Source: an uncultured Coriobacteriaceae bacterium (lineage in GTDB: Bacteria > Actinomycetota > Coriobacteriia > Coriobacteriales > Coriobacteriaceae). Taken from it: a DNA stretch of 64,000 nucleotides. The notes below the pieces were generated by a model. The model did not search any database and was not told the DNA's origin. It was given only the letters and a program-made list of their open reading frames with translations. The stretch is from NCBI GenBank assembly GCA_949298635.1, contig CASFXG010000001.1, positions 1 to 64,000 on the forward strand, given 5' to 3'. Positions 17,636-26,398 of this stretch are shown in pieces; the stretch's first letter is position 1; each line of letters opens with the position of its first letter. The position numbers were made by a program, and so were the translations under genes.

Positions 17636-17661
17636 ATATACGTTAAGGTACCTTAGTATAT
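17636..17661 (-). promoter_or_regulatory. AT-rich dyad upstream of trxB
   Basis: A perfect 12-bp palindrome TAAGGTACCTTA (17644-17655) is flanked by ATATAC and GTATAT. On the minus strand TATACT within it could serve as -10. It has the form of a repressor or redox-regulator operator for trxB; the regulator is unknown. Confidence 0.4.
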
Positions 17662-17743
17662 CCAACATTTCAGTACCCTCGTGGCATGCCTTTAGAATCT
17701 TTTATCAATAGGTTGATTCAGTTACTTCAAATTACCTTGAAAA

Positions 17744-17783
17744 GAAACGTGCCAGAGCCACATTTGCAGCTCTGGCGCGTTTC
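17744..17783 (-). terminator. Bidirectional-type terminator after the purine permease
   Basis: A 15-base stem (17744-17758 with 17769-17783, GCCAGAGC/GCTCTGGC core) with a 10-base loop; the minus strand continues TTTCTTTTC. It lies 42 bases past the permease stop. Confidence 0.75.
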
Positions 17784-17824
17784 GTCAATCTACGGAATAG
17801 ATCGGTTGTAATCCCCTACCGGCA

Positions 17825-19165
17825 TTACATGATGGTCATGAGGAAGTAGACCAGGAATGCGAGGGCGGCGATCCACATGAGCGGACGAACCTTCTTCACG
17901 TTGCCCGTGACGACAGCCACGATGACATAGGTGATGAAGCCGAGGCCGATGCCGTTCGAGATGGAGTAGGTGAACGGGATGCCGGCGATGATCATGAACG
18001 CCGGGAAGGCCTCGATGGGATCGGACCAATCGATGTCAACGACGTCGCTCATCATGAGGAAGCCGACGAACACGAGGGCACCGCAGGTAGCTGCAGAAGG
18101 GATGCAGTTGATGAGCGGCGAGAAGAACGCGGCGAGCAGGAAGAAGATGCCCGCGACGATCGAGGTGAGGCCGGTACGGCCGCCGTCGGCAGCACCGGAC
18201 GCAGACTCGACGAACGTGGTGATCGAGGAGGCGCCGAGGAAGCCACCGGCGATAGCTGCGCTCGAGTCGACGATGAGGATCGGCTTAATGTCCTCGACGC
18301 GACCGTCATCAGTAAGGAACTCGCCCTGCTTAGCGACGGCCATGGCGGTACCCATGGTGTCGAAGAAGTCGCTCATCATGAGCGAGAAGGCCATGAGCAG
18401 AAGGGTCGGCGTGGTGATGACCTGGATAATGCCCATGACGTCCGTGTTCGCGTCAGCCTGGAAGGGGGCGGCGAACGTGGCGAAATCAAGCGGAGCCACG
18501 ATGCCGGCGGGAAGCTGCGTCACGCCGAGCGGCACACCGATGATGGCCGAGATGATGATGCCCCAGAGCAGCGCGCCCTTGACCTTCATGGAATACAGAA
18601 TCACGGTGAGCACGATCGAGATGATGCCCACGACGAAGGTGAAGTTGAGCGCACCCTCGGCGTCCACGATGGTGCCGAGCGCAACCAGCGTGTCTGCGTT
18701 GGCAACGATGACGCCGCCGTCCTTGAGGCCGATCATTGCGATGAAGAGGCCAAGGCCGATCGAGATGCCGTGGCGCAGCGGAACCGGGATGGCGTCCATA
18801 ATGGCCTCGCGCAGGCCGCAAAGGACGAGCAGCAGGATGGCGACGCCCTCAATGAAGATGACGGCCATCGCGGTCTGCCAGCCTACACCCATGCCAAGGC
18901 AGAGCGTGAAGGCGACGATGGAGTTGATACCCATACCGGAGGCGCAGGCAAGCGGGCGGTTGGAGAACACGCCCATAGCGATCGTCATGATCGCGGCGCC
19001 GAGGCAAGTCGCCGTCACTGCTGCGGTTGCAGGAATGCCTGCGGCCGTAAGGATGCTCGGGTTGACGATGATGATGTACGCCATCGCCAGAAACGTCGTG
19101 AGTCCGGCACGAACCTCGGTCACGGTAGAGGTACCGCGCTCCTGTAGCTTGAAGAATGAATCCAT
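17825..19165 (-). CDS. NCS2-family purine permease, AzgA type
   Basis: 446-aa membrane transporter with about 12-14 hydrophobic segments, for uptake of adenine, guanine or hypoxanthine. Typical AzgA/PbuG features: N-terminal TEVRAGLTTFLAMAYIIIVNP, then CLGAAIMTIAMG, and GMGINSIVAFT. SDFFDTMGTAMAV matches the substrate-site helix. Salvage of its cargo would use apt (14092). No purine riboswitch is visible in the short leader. Confidence 0.9.
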   Translation of the reverse strand: MDSFFKLQERGTSTVTEVRAGLTTFLAMAYIIIVNPSILTAAGIPATAAVTATCLGAAIMTIAMGVFSNRPLACASGMGINSIVAFTLCLGMGVGWQTAMAVIFIEGVAILLLVLCGLREAIMDAIPVPLRHGISIGLGLFIAMIGLKDGGVIVANADTLVALGTIVDAEGALNFTFVVGIISIVLTVILYSMKVKGALLWGIIISAIIGVPLGVTQLPAGIVAPLDFATFAAPFQADANTDVMGIIQVITTPTLLLMAFSLMMSDFFDTMGTAMAVAKQGEFLTDDGRVEDIKPILIVDSSAAIAGGFLGASSITTFVESASGAADGGRTGLTSIVAGIFFLLAAFFSPLINCIPSAATCGALVFVGFLMMSDVVDIDWSDPIEAFPAFMIIAGIPFTYSISNGIGLGFITYVIVAVVTGNVKKVRPLMWIAALAFLVYFLMTIM

Positions 19166-19223
19166 TTCTCCCCTTTTCTTCGGATTTCCTTCTCAGCCGA
19201 TACTATATGCTCCGAAGCAACTT

Positions 19224-19667
19224 CTAGGCCGCTCCGCTTGAGCCAAACCCTCCGGCTCCCCTATCTGTCTCATCGAGCTCGTCTACTTCAACAAGCTGTA
19301 CGGTGGGAACCTCTTGGATGACGAGCTGGGCAATGCGTTCGCCGCGCTCGATATGGATGGTCTCGTTCGCATCGAGGTTGACGGCGATGACCTTGAGCTC
19401 GCCGCGATAATGAGCATCGATGAGACCGGGAGTGTTAGCGATGGAAAGGCCACGTTTGAGCGCCATGCCGCTACGCGGCTGAACGAAGCCGGCGTAGCCA
19501 TCGGGCAGGGCTATTGCAAGGCCCGTGGGGATGAGGACGCGTGTGAACGGCGGGATATCCACCGTCTCGTTTGCGCGGAGATCGAGGCCGGCATCGCCCG
19601 TATAGGCATACGAGGGCAGCTCGACAGAAGGATCGAGGCGCTTGATGGAAACCTGAATCTGAGACAT
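19224..19667 (-). CDS. dut: dUTP diphosphatase
   Basis: Trimeric dUTPase (147 aa) that hydrolyses dUTP to dUMP. All five motifs are present: DAGLDLRA, PRSGMA, GLIDAHYRGEL, GERIAQLVI and the C-terminal RGAGGFGSSG. It begins 3 bases after nrdR, linking two dNTP-pool genes. Confidence 0.96.
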   Translation of the reverse strand: MSQIQVSIKRLDPSVELPSYAYTGDAGLDLRANETVDIPPFTRVLIPTGLAIALPDGYAGFVQPRSGMALKRGLSIANTPGLIDAHYRGELKVIAVNLDANETIHIERGERIAQLVIQEVPTVQLVEVDELDETDRGAGGFGSSGAA

Positions 19668-19670
19668 GTC

Positions 19671-20114
19671 CTACCTCAACTTTGCGAGTTCCTCGTTGAA
19701 CTCATCGATATCTTTGAAATCGCGATAAACGGAGGCGAAGCGAATGTAGGCGACCTTATCGAGCTTTTCTAAGCGCTTGAGCACCATATCGCCGATATCG
19801 TGAGACGTCACGTTAGTGAGCGTACGGCTGCGAAGCTCGAGCTCAATATCGTCGATGAGCGCATTGAGCTGAGAGACATCGATATCACGCTTCGACGTGG
19901 CCCGCATAAGACCCACGAGCAGCTTATTGCGGTCGAAGGGCTGCTTTGTCCCGTCACTCTTAATGACCTCGATGGGATCTTCGCACCGTTCGAACGTCGT
20001 GAACCGGTAGCCACAGGAGCGGCATTCCCGGCGGCGCTTAATCGCGTTGCTCGCCTCTTGCGTGCGTGAATCGATGACTCGAGTATCGGCTCCGCCGCAC
20101 CGCGGACAACGCAT
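19671..20114 (-). CDS. nrdR: Transcriptional repressor NrdR
   Basis: Zinc-ribbon/ATP-cone repressor of ribonucleotide reductase genes (147 aa). The ribbon cysteines are CPRCGG (C3, C6) and CRSCGYRFTTFER; the ATP cone follows from about residue 47 (VIKSDGTKQPFDRNKL). Order dut-nrdR-LysM-lexA is conserved in actinobacteria. Its target nrd genes are not in the window. Confidence 0.97.
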   Translation of the reverse strand: MRCPRCGGADTRVIDSRTQEASNAIKRRRECRSCGYRFTTFERCEDPIEVIKSDGTKQPFDRNKLLVGLMRATSKRDIDVSQLNALIDDIELELRSRTLTNVTSHDIGDMVLKRLEKLDKVAYIRFASVYRDFKDIDEFNEELAKLR

Positions 20115-20251
20115 GGCACCCTCCTTCGCGAATCGAACTTCACAAGGATAGCACGGATTGGGGTTTGCGACGAAAAAAGTTCAAGATATAGTGCCTGAAA
20201 CCCGCCTCGGGTCACGTTCCCGAAACATACACGAGTATCGGCTCGAGCAGT

Positions 20252-20752
20252 CTATTCCACAACGGGCACGATAAGTTCCATGCCGGGCTGCAGCGTCGAC
20301 TGCTCAAGATCGTTCCATGTACGGATAAGATCGACGGACTGCTGTGTCGTAAGCCCTTCAACGCCGTGCTCCTCGGCGATGTTCCAAAGCGTATCGCCGG
20401 GAGCGACTGAGACCGTGGTGCGCTCGGTCTCGACAAGAGCCTGCTCAAAGGAGCTCGTTTCGGATCCAAGTACCGTAAAGAGCGAACCCAGCATGAGCGC
20501 AATCATTGCGATCGTCACGAATGAGGCCACAATGAAGCTGATAAGACGATGCGCGTTCTGCGACGTTTGGCTCCGTGCGGGCTGGACGGCGCGCAGCGCA
20601 GCATGAAGAGGCTTCGGAGCCTGCACGCACTGACGCGACGGAGCAGGAAACGTAAGAATCTCGGTCTGGTAAGCGGAATGTGCGGCCAGAGTATCGGTAT
20701 GGGAATCGGAAAGCGCGAGATTGCCATCAACGAGAGCGTAGTTCGAGTTCAT
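20252..20752 (-). CDS. LysM membrane protein, SOS cell-division inhibitor type (YneA/DivS/ChiZ-like)
   Basis: 166 aa: cytoplasmic N-terminus, one membrane helix (about 70-95, ISFIVASFVTIAMIALMLG), then an extracellular LysM domain (about 114-165, VAPGDTLWNIAEEHGV). It is divergent from lexA with LexA boxes between them, as for yneA in Bacillus and Rv2719c in Mycobacterium, so a role in halting septation during SOS is likely. RBS AAAGGGG. Confidence 0.85.
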   Translation of the reverse strand: MNSNYALVDGNLALSDSHTDTLAAHSAYQTEILTFPAPSRQCVQAPKPLHAALRAVQPARSQTSQNAHRLISFIVASFVTIAMIALMLGSLFTVLGSETSSFEQALVETERTTVSVAPGDTLWNIAEEHGVEGLTTQQSVDLIRTWNDLEQSTLQPGMELIVPVVE

Positions 20753-20823
20753 GTGATCCCCTTTCTTGAAATGTGTCGCTTACGGTTATATCCTCGCGCC
20801 CGGACAAAAAAGTTCTGGCGTTA

Positions 20824-20891
20824 GAACGAGTGTTCGTATATCATTATCTTCGAACAGTTGTTCTTGTCAAGAGAAAATCGAACAATTGTTT
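20824..20891. promoter_or_regulatory. Three LexA boxes and the LysM-gene promoter
   Basis: Boxes GAACGAGTGTTC (20824-20835), GAACAGTTGTTC (20852-20863) and GAACAATTGTTT (20880-20891) fit the Gram-positive SOS pattern GAAC-N4-GTTC and are spaced by exactly 28 bp. On the minus strand TTGACA (20865-20870) and GATAAT (20843-20848), 16 bases apart, form a strong promoter for the LysM gene with box 2 in its spacer. lexA is likely transcribed the other way from TTGTTC/AACAAT (20858-20886), a weaker reading. Confidence 0.88.
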
Positions 20892-20910
20892 GGAATATAA
20901 GGAGGAGCCG

Positions 20911-21549
20911 ATGGCACGCAAGATTTCCAAGCGCCAGCAGCAGATCTACGATTTCATCCGCGAGTACCAACTTGAGAAAGGGTATCCGCCGAGCGTGCGC
21001 GAGATGGCGGCTGCCGTCGGCCTGTCGTCGCCTTCCACCGTACATGCCCATCTCAGCGCACTTGAAGAGCGGGGACTTATCAAGCGTGATGCGACCAAGC
21101 CTCGAGCGCTCGAGCTTTTCAACGAAGACGGCACCTCCGTCAACCTCGCCGAGGTCAAGGAATCGCCTGATCGCGGCACGATCACGCTCCCGCTTGTGGG
21201 ACGCGTCGCCGCGGGCATGCCCATCCTTGCCGAGCAGAACGTTGAGGATTCCTTTACCGTCCCCACCGAGATCGCGACGGATTCCTCCTCGTTCGTCCTC
21301 GAGGTGCACGGGGACTCCATGATCAACGTCGGCATCTTTAACGGCGACTACCTCATCGTGCGTGAGCAGCCGAATGCCATGAACGGAGAGATCGTCGTCG
21401 CTATGATTGACAACGAGGCAACGGTCAAGACCTTCTACAAGGAACGTGGCCGTGTCCGCCTTCAGCCGGAAAACGACACCATGGAGCCCATCTACGCGGA
21501 TAACCCGCAGATTCTGGGCAAGGTCGTCGCCCTTATGCGCAGGTTCTAA
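20911..21549 (+). CDS. lexA: LexA repressor
   Basis: SOS repressor with self-cleavage activity (212 aa). Winged HTH in the N-terminal 65 residues (PPSVREMAAAVGLSSPSTVHAHL), scissile Ala101-Gly102 in VGRVAAGMP, catalytic S136 (HGDSM) and K173 (ATVKTF). ATG 20911 follows GGAGGAG. Three upstream boxes indicate autoregulation; the recA box at 31139 is another target. Confidence 0.97.
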   Translation: MARKISKRQQQIYDFIREYQLEKGYPPSVREMAAAVGLSSPSTVHAHLSALEERGLIKRDATKPRALELFNEDGTSVNLAEVKESPDRGTITLPLVGRVAAGMPILAEQNVEDSFTVPTEIATDSSSFVLEVHGDSMINVGIFNGDYLIVREQPNAMNGEIVVAMIDNEATVKTFYKERGRVRLQPENDTMEPIYADNPQILGKVVALMRRF

Positions 21550-21555
21550 ACAGGT

Positions 21556-22281
21556 ATGAAAGGTACCGACGTATCCCAGCACGAACGAATCTGTCTGTTC
21601 GATACGCTGCGTGGCTTCACGATTATCTCCATGGTGCTTTTCCACGCTGCGTACGACGCGACGTATCTGTTCGGTTTCGATATCCCATGGTTTTACGACC
21701 CCGTGGTGCAGAACATCTGGCGGTGCTCTATCAGCTGGGTGTTCCTGCTGCTTGCCGGTTGGATGACACAGCTTTCCAGAAATAACCTCAAACGCGCGGG
21801 CGTCTACGGAGCTGCAGCATGCGCCGTATTCCTCTCCACCTTTGTCGCGAACGTCGATACACCTGTTACCTTCGGCATCTTGTTTTGTATGGCGGCGAGC
21901 ACGCTTGTCTACGCGCTCGCCTCCCCTATCCTGAATCGCGTACAGCCAGCGCTCGGTCTCTGTATCTCACTTGCTCTCTTTGTGCTCACGTATGCGTTGC
22001 CACATGAACGCTATGACATTGAGGGGCTCGCATGGCTCGGTATTCCTAGCCCCACGTTCGCCTCGGGCGACTACTACCCACTCATGCCCTATGGGTTCCT
22101 CTATATGACCGGGATGTATGCGGCGCGGCTCTTCGCACGTTGCTCTCCAGACGGATACCCTGTATGGATGCGGCGCGACTGGGTTCCTGCGCTCAGCCTC
22201 ATTGGTCGCGCAAGCCTGATCATCTACCTTGTTCACCAGCCGCTGCTCATCGGTATATTCATGCTCGTCACGGCTGCTTGA
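21556..22281 (+). CDS. DUF1624/HGSNAT-like acyltransferase membrane protein
   Basis: 241 aa with about seven hydrophobic helices. The N-terminal FDTLRGFTIISMVLFHAAYD motif and the C-terminal GRASLIIYLVHQPLLIG are typical of the heparan-alpha-glucosaminide N-acetyltransferase-like (DUF1624) family of membrane acyltransferases. The ATG is 6 bases after the lexA stop, so it may share the SOS promoter. The substrate is unknown; a cell-envelope glycan or lipid is the usual expectation. Confidence 0.82.
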   Translation: MKGTDVSQHERICLFDTLRGFTIISMVLFHAAYDATYLFGFDIPWFYDPVVQNIWRCSISWVFLLLAGWMTQLSRNNLKRAGVYGAAACAVFLSTFVANVDTPVTFGILFCMAASTLVYALASPILNRVQPALGLCISLALFVLTYALPHERYDIEGLAWLGIPSPTFASGDYYPLMPYGFLYMTGMYAARLFARCSPDGYPVWMRRDWVPALSLIGRASLIIYLVHQPLLIGIFMLVTAA

Positions 22282-22405
22282 GTGTAGGCACTCGCAATCC
22301 ACCAAGATGCTGGATTTCTTCGATGGATCTCAACGGGTCACCGGAGCGGACGATTGCGACCATAGAATACGTTGATCGCGTGCGCAATCCACTATTGGGA
22401 AGAAC

Positions 22406-23707
22406 TCACGCGTTCGTCGCTTCGCTTACATACGCCATCAAGCGGCCCGCGATACGTTTGGGAACTTTTGCAACGATATGAACCGCATGCTCTTCGAACT
22501 CCTCGACCATAACTTGGCCGAAATCGTGCACAAGCTTAAGCGCTGAACCCTCGGTATAGGGAATCGTGAGGTCGAGCATACGGTCAGCTGCTGCTGCCTC
22601 CTCAGCGATGCGGGAAACAAGCGCGTCGATACCCTCGCCGGTGAGCGCGGATACGCAAACGGAAGCGGGAAAGATACGGCGCAGATCCGCACGTCCCATG
22701 TCGTCGACGCAATCCATCTTGTTGAGCACCACCACCGCAGGTGTCTGCCCCGATCCGATCTCCTCAAGCACCGCATCGACCGCATCGAGCTGGCGCATGA
22801 GGTTCTCATCTGACGCGTCGGCAACCTTGAGAATAAGATCTGCCTCGCGTGCCTCGGTAAGCGTCGATTTGAACGCATCGACGAGCCCGTGAGGGAGCTT
22901 CTGGATGAAGCCTACAGTATCGGTAAGCGTGAGCTGACGGCCTCCAGGTAACCGATAGGAGCGCGTCGTTGGATCGAGCGTGGCAAAGAGTTTATCCTGG
23001 GCGAGGACATTCGACCCGGTAAGACGATTGAGCAACGATGATTTACCAGCATTAGTATAGCCAGCCAGCGCCACGCGGAATGCCGGCGACGAGACTCGTT
23101 CCTTCGACTGCACGCGCCGCCTGCGATCGACGGTCTCGAGTTCACGACGAACCGTCGCGATGCGATTGCGGATAAGGCGCCGATCGACTTCGAGCTGACT
23201 CTCGCCCTGGCCGAACCTGCTGCCGATGCCGCCACGCGTCTGCTCCTTGGCGAGATGGCTCCACATGCCCCGCAACCGAGGTAGCAGATACTGGAGTTGC
23301 GCAAGCTGTACCTGTAGCCTGCCCTCACGAGTCTGCGCATGAAGCCCAAAGATATCGAGGATGAGTGCCGTGCGGTCGATGATCTTAACGGGTTCGCCCA
23401 CAGCGCGCTCGAGATTCGTCTGCTGTGAGGGAGAAAGGTCGTCGTCGAAGATGACGACATCGATCTCCATGCGCTTTACGAGTCCGCATATCTCTTCGAC
23501 TTTACCCGAACCGATGAACGTTTTTGGATACGGGCGCTCCAAGCGCTGCGTGACGCGTGCGACGCATACGGCACCAGCGGTATCGGCAAGACGCTCGAGC
23601 TCATCGAGCGAACGCTCGACCGGCCAGGCAGCACCGCGCATCTCGACGCCGACAAGCAGCGCCCGCTCGGGGGCAGGAGCCGTGGGAACGAAATCGAAGC
23701 GCGTCAT
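22406..23707 (-). CDS. hflX: Ribosome-splitting GTPase HflX
   Basis: GTPase (433 aa) that rescues stalled 70S ribosomes under stress. N-terminal nucleotide-binding-like domain, central helical linker GGIGSRFGQGESQLEVDRR, then the G domain with GYTNAGKSS, DTVGFI and NKMD. Start overlaps the miaA stop (ATGA). Last gene of the rny-GHKL-spoVS-miaB-miaA-hflX run. Confidence 0.95.
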   Translation of the reverse strand: MTRFDFVPTAPAPERALLVGVEMRGAAWPVERSLDELERLADTAGAVCVARVTQRLERPYPKTFIGSGKVEEICGLVKRMEIDVVIFDDDLSPSQQTNLERAVGEPVKIIDRTALILDIFGLHAQTREGRLQVQLAQLQYLLPRLRGMWSHLAKEQTRGGIGSRFGQGESQLEVDRRLIRNRIATVRRELETVDRRRRVQSKERVSSPAFRVALAGYTNAGKSSLLNRLTGSNVLAQDKLFATLDPTTRSYRLPGGRQLTLTDTVGFIQKLPHGLVDAFKSTLTEAREADLILKVADASDENLMRQLDAVDAVLEEIGSGQTPAVVVLNKMDCVDDMGRADLRRIFPASVCVSALTGEGIDALVSRIAEEAAAADRMLDLTIPYTEGSALKLVHDFGQVMVEEFEEHAVHIVAKVPKRIAGRLMAYVSEATNA

Positions 23708-24627
23708 AAGCTACCAATCTCATCCAAGATGTAGAAAGCGGCTCTGTCCACATCGAGTTTATCCATCGAAATCCACGAAATACGGTCATCGCGCCTGAAC
23801 CAAGAGAGCTGGCGCTTCGCATACCGACGAGATCGCATCTTGATGAGCTCGATCGCCTCATCCAACGTGCATGAACCTTCGAGATAGGCAATAAGTTCCT
23901 TATAGCCGATCGCCTGACGTGCCGTGAGAGCAGGTGCTGCACCTGCGTCCATGAGCCGCCTGACTTCATCGACGAGTCCTGCCGCGATCATCGCGTCTAC
24001 TCGGTCGTCAATACGCTGGTAGAGGCGCTCCCGCTCCATCGTCAATCCAAAGTACACGGCATCATAGCGCGGGCGCGGCACAGAGAACGCCGCCTTTTGA
24101 TCGGCGTATGAGATACCCTCGTCGAGCATCTCGAGCGCCCGTATGACGCGCCGGACATTATGCTCGTGGATGGCTTCAGCGCTCCGTGGATCGCGCGAGC
24201 AAAGCAATTCGTGCAGAGCGTGAGCACCCGCCTCCTCAGCAAGGCGCTCATAGCGAATCCTTGCTTCGCTCTTCGTCTCGCCTGCAGGAAAATCCATCTC
24301 ATCAAGAGCGGCTCGCAGGTACAGCCCGGTACCGCCGCAGAGGACGACAGGTTTTCCTTGGGCACATAATCGCTCGATCTCGCGCCGTGCATCCCGTTGG
24401 AACAGCGCGGCAGAATAGTTCACCGCTGGATCGACGAGATCGACAAGCCTGAGCGGCACGAGGCGCTCATCGACCGGGGTCTTCGCCGTGCCGATATTCA
24501 TGCCTCGATACACCTGCATGGCGTCGACAGAAAGGACGTCCGTGGCGAGTGCCTGCGCAACGCGGTCCGCAACGGCGCTCTTGCCGACGGCAGTGGGGCC
24601 TACGATTGCGACAATTGGAGCGCTCAT
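23704..24627 (-). CDS. miaA: tRNA dimethylallyltransferase
   Basis: Adds dimethylallyl from DMAPP to A37 of tRNAs reading UNN codons (307 aa). P-loop GPTAVGKSA at the N-terminus and DAMQVYRGMNIGTAKT, the DSxQxY-type motif with Ser replaced by Ala. Its product is the substrate of MiaB, whose gene overlaps directly upstream. Confidence 0.96.
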   Translation of the reverse strand: MSAPIVAIVGPTAVGKSAVADRVAQALATDVLSVDAMQVYRGMNIGTAKTPVDERLVPLRLVDLVDPAVNYSAALFQRDARREIERLCAQGKPVVLCGGTGLYLRAALDEMDFPAGETKSEARIRYERLAEEAGAHALHELLCSRDPRSAEAIHEHNVRRVIRALEMLDEGISYADQKAAFSVPRPRYDAVYFGLTMERERLYQRIDDRVDAMIAAGLVDEVRRLMDAGAAPALTARQAIGYKELIAYLEGSCTLDEAIELIKMRSRRYAKRQLSWFRRDDRISWISMDKLDVDRAAFYILDEIGSL

Positions 24628-25994
24628 CGAGGATCGCCAGCAACCGTTCCGGAAAGATACCAGGTACGGGCAACATCGACGTCGACGTCTACGATGCGTC
24701 CGACATACGCATCGAGCGATGCGCCTTCAGGAATGGGTGCGTGGACGGTCTGATTCTTCGGGCTCTTACCCTGGAGGATGTGGGCATCCTTCTTCGAAGC
24801 ACCCTCGACGAGTACAGGCACCCGTTGCCCGAGCTCATGCTGGTTGAACGCATATGCGGTGCCCTCGATAACCTTCACAAGCCTATCGAAGCGCTCCTGG
24901 ATGACCTCGCGCGGCGTGGAATCCTCGATCTTGGCCGCAGGCGTACCCTCGCGACGGGAATAGATGAACGTGAAAGCCTGGGCGTACCCGACCTCTTCGG
25001 CGAGCGAGAGCGTCTGCTCAAAATCATCTTCGGTCTCTCCTGGGAATCCGACGATGATATCGGTGGTGAGCGCGATGCCGGGGATGCGCTCCCGGACGGC
25101 ATCGACGAGCCGGAGGTAATCCTCTCGCGAATAGCGGCGATTCATGAGCTTCAAGATGCGGCTTGAACCGGATTGCACGGCAAGCTGCAAATGCGGCATG
25201 ACGGCAGGAACCTCGGCCATGGCCTCGATCGTCTGCGGCGAGAGGTCTTTCGGGTGTGAGGACGTGAAGCGGATGCGCTCGATGCCGGTCTCCCCCACCG
25301 CTCGCAGCAGCTCCGCGAAGCGCGGCTCACCGTAGGCGTCGCGGCCATACGAGTTAACGTTCTGTCCGAGGAGCGTCACCTCACGCACTCCGCAGCGCAC
25401 AAGTCCAACAACCTCGTCGACGATAGCGTCGAATGGTCGGCTCTTCTCGCGACCACGCACATAGGGAACGATGCAGTAGGTGCAGAAGTTATTGCAGCCC
25501 GTCATGATGGGCACCCAGGCATGGAACGGCTGCTCTCGATGCCAAGGCAGGGTCGTCGCCGCGGGCAAGTCGCCCTCCGCCGTATCGATGTGGCGCTCAT
25601 CATCCTCAAAGGCTTGAGCCAGAAGCTCGCCCACATGCGCGATGGCTTGCGTGCCAAAAATGACGTCAACGTTGTCGATATGCGAAAGGAGGCGCTCGCC
25701 ATCGCGTTGGGCAATGCAGCCACCGACTGCGATTACGCGCTTGCCAGAAGGCGGCGCAGGCAGGCTTTTACAAGAGGAGCATTGACCGTAGAGACGCTGG
25801 TCTGCCGCCTCGCGCACACAGCATGTCATGAAAATGACGATATCCGCGTCAGCAGGATCTGCAGCGAGAAAGCAGCCGAGTGAATCGAGCAAGCCCGAGA
25901 CACGCTCTGAGTCATGCAGGTTCATCTGGCAGCCGAACGTGCGGATGAAGTACGTTTTACCGGCCAGCACGGACTTCGGGTCCTGGTGGCTCAT
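24624..25994 (-). CDS. miaB: tRNA-2-methylthio-N6-dimethylallyladenosine synthase
   Basis: Radical SAM methylthiotransferase (456 aa) making ms2i6A37. An N-terminal MTTase domain with FGCQMN, a central radical SAM CxxxCxxC (CNNFCTYC) followed by IVPYVRGREKSRP, and a C-terminal TRAM domain. Overlaps miaA by 4 bases. One of three methylthiotransferases in the window (also rimO, mtaB). Confidence 0.96.
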   Translation of the reverse strand: MSHQDPKSVLAGKTYFIRTFGCQMNLHDSERVSGLLDSLGCFLAADPADADIVIFMTCCVREAADQRLYGQCSSCKSLPAPPSGKRVIAVGGCIAQRDGERLLSHIDNVDVIFGTQAIAHVGELLAQAFEDDERHIDTAEGDLPAATTLPWHREQPFHAWVPIMTGCNNFCTYCIVPYVRGREKSRPFDAIVDEVVGLVRCGVREVTLLGQNVNSYGRDAYGEPRFAELLRAVGETGIERIRFTSSHPKDLSPQTIEAMAEVPAVMPHLQLAVQSGSSRILKLMNRRYSREDYLRLVDAVRERIPGIALTTDIIVGFPGETEDDFEQTLSLAEEVGYAQAFTFIYSRREGTPAAKIEDSTPREVIQERFDRLVKVIEGTAYAFNQHELGQRVPVLVEGASKKDAHILQGKSPKNQTVHAPIPEGASLDAYVGRIVDVDVDVARTWYLSGTVAGDPR

Positions 25995-25996
25995 GG

Positions 25997-26317
25997 TTAC
26001 TGCACCGCCGTTACATGATTCGGGTAATCGGGAGCGTCCACGCTGTTGATAGAAAGCGCATGCACGAGCACAGCCAAACGAATCGCTGTGCGGGATTCAC
26101 CGTTGATGAGGATGTCTGAGAACGTCGGGGAACAAGAGATGTCGAGTCCCGTTGGAATGAGGAAGCCGCGCGCGATCGCCATCGCTTTGATCGCTTGGTT
26201 CACGGCGCCGGCTCCGACGCACTGCATGTTGACGGGAACCCCATCTTTGACCATGCCGGCGATGGCTCCGGCGACCGATGCGGGTGAGGATTTACTCGAC
26301 ACTTTGAGGTATTCCAT
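25997..26317 (-). CDS. spoVS: Stage V sporulation protein S homologue
   Basis: 106-aa Alba-like protein, almost entirely the SpoVS domain (EYLKVSSKSSPASVAGAIAGM and GAVNQAIKAMAIARGFL). SpoVS is needed for late sporulation in Bacillus, but the family is found in non-sporulating bacteria, and no sporulation genes are seen here. It stands in the rny transcription unit, as also known in Bacillus, which points to a nucleic-acid-related role. Confidence 0.92.
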   Translation of the reverse strand: MEYLKVSSKSSPASVAGAIAGMVKDGVPVNMQCVGAGAVNQAIKAMAIARGFLIPTGLDISCSPTFSDILINGESRTAIRLAVLVHALSINSVDAPDYPNHVTAVQ

Positions 26318-26398
26318 GATGCTCCTGCGTGTATGGTTCGAAATTGCAGCTCTTTGACTTTACCCTATATAGGCAGGTACGGCAAGCAGTACCAGATG

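Noticed and set aside
19166-19223. Purine riboswitch or operator between the permease and dut
   Set aside because: The gap is 58 bases with no purine-aptamer core or terminator; dut lies on the upstream side.
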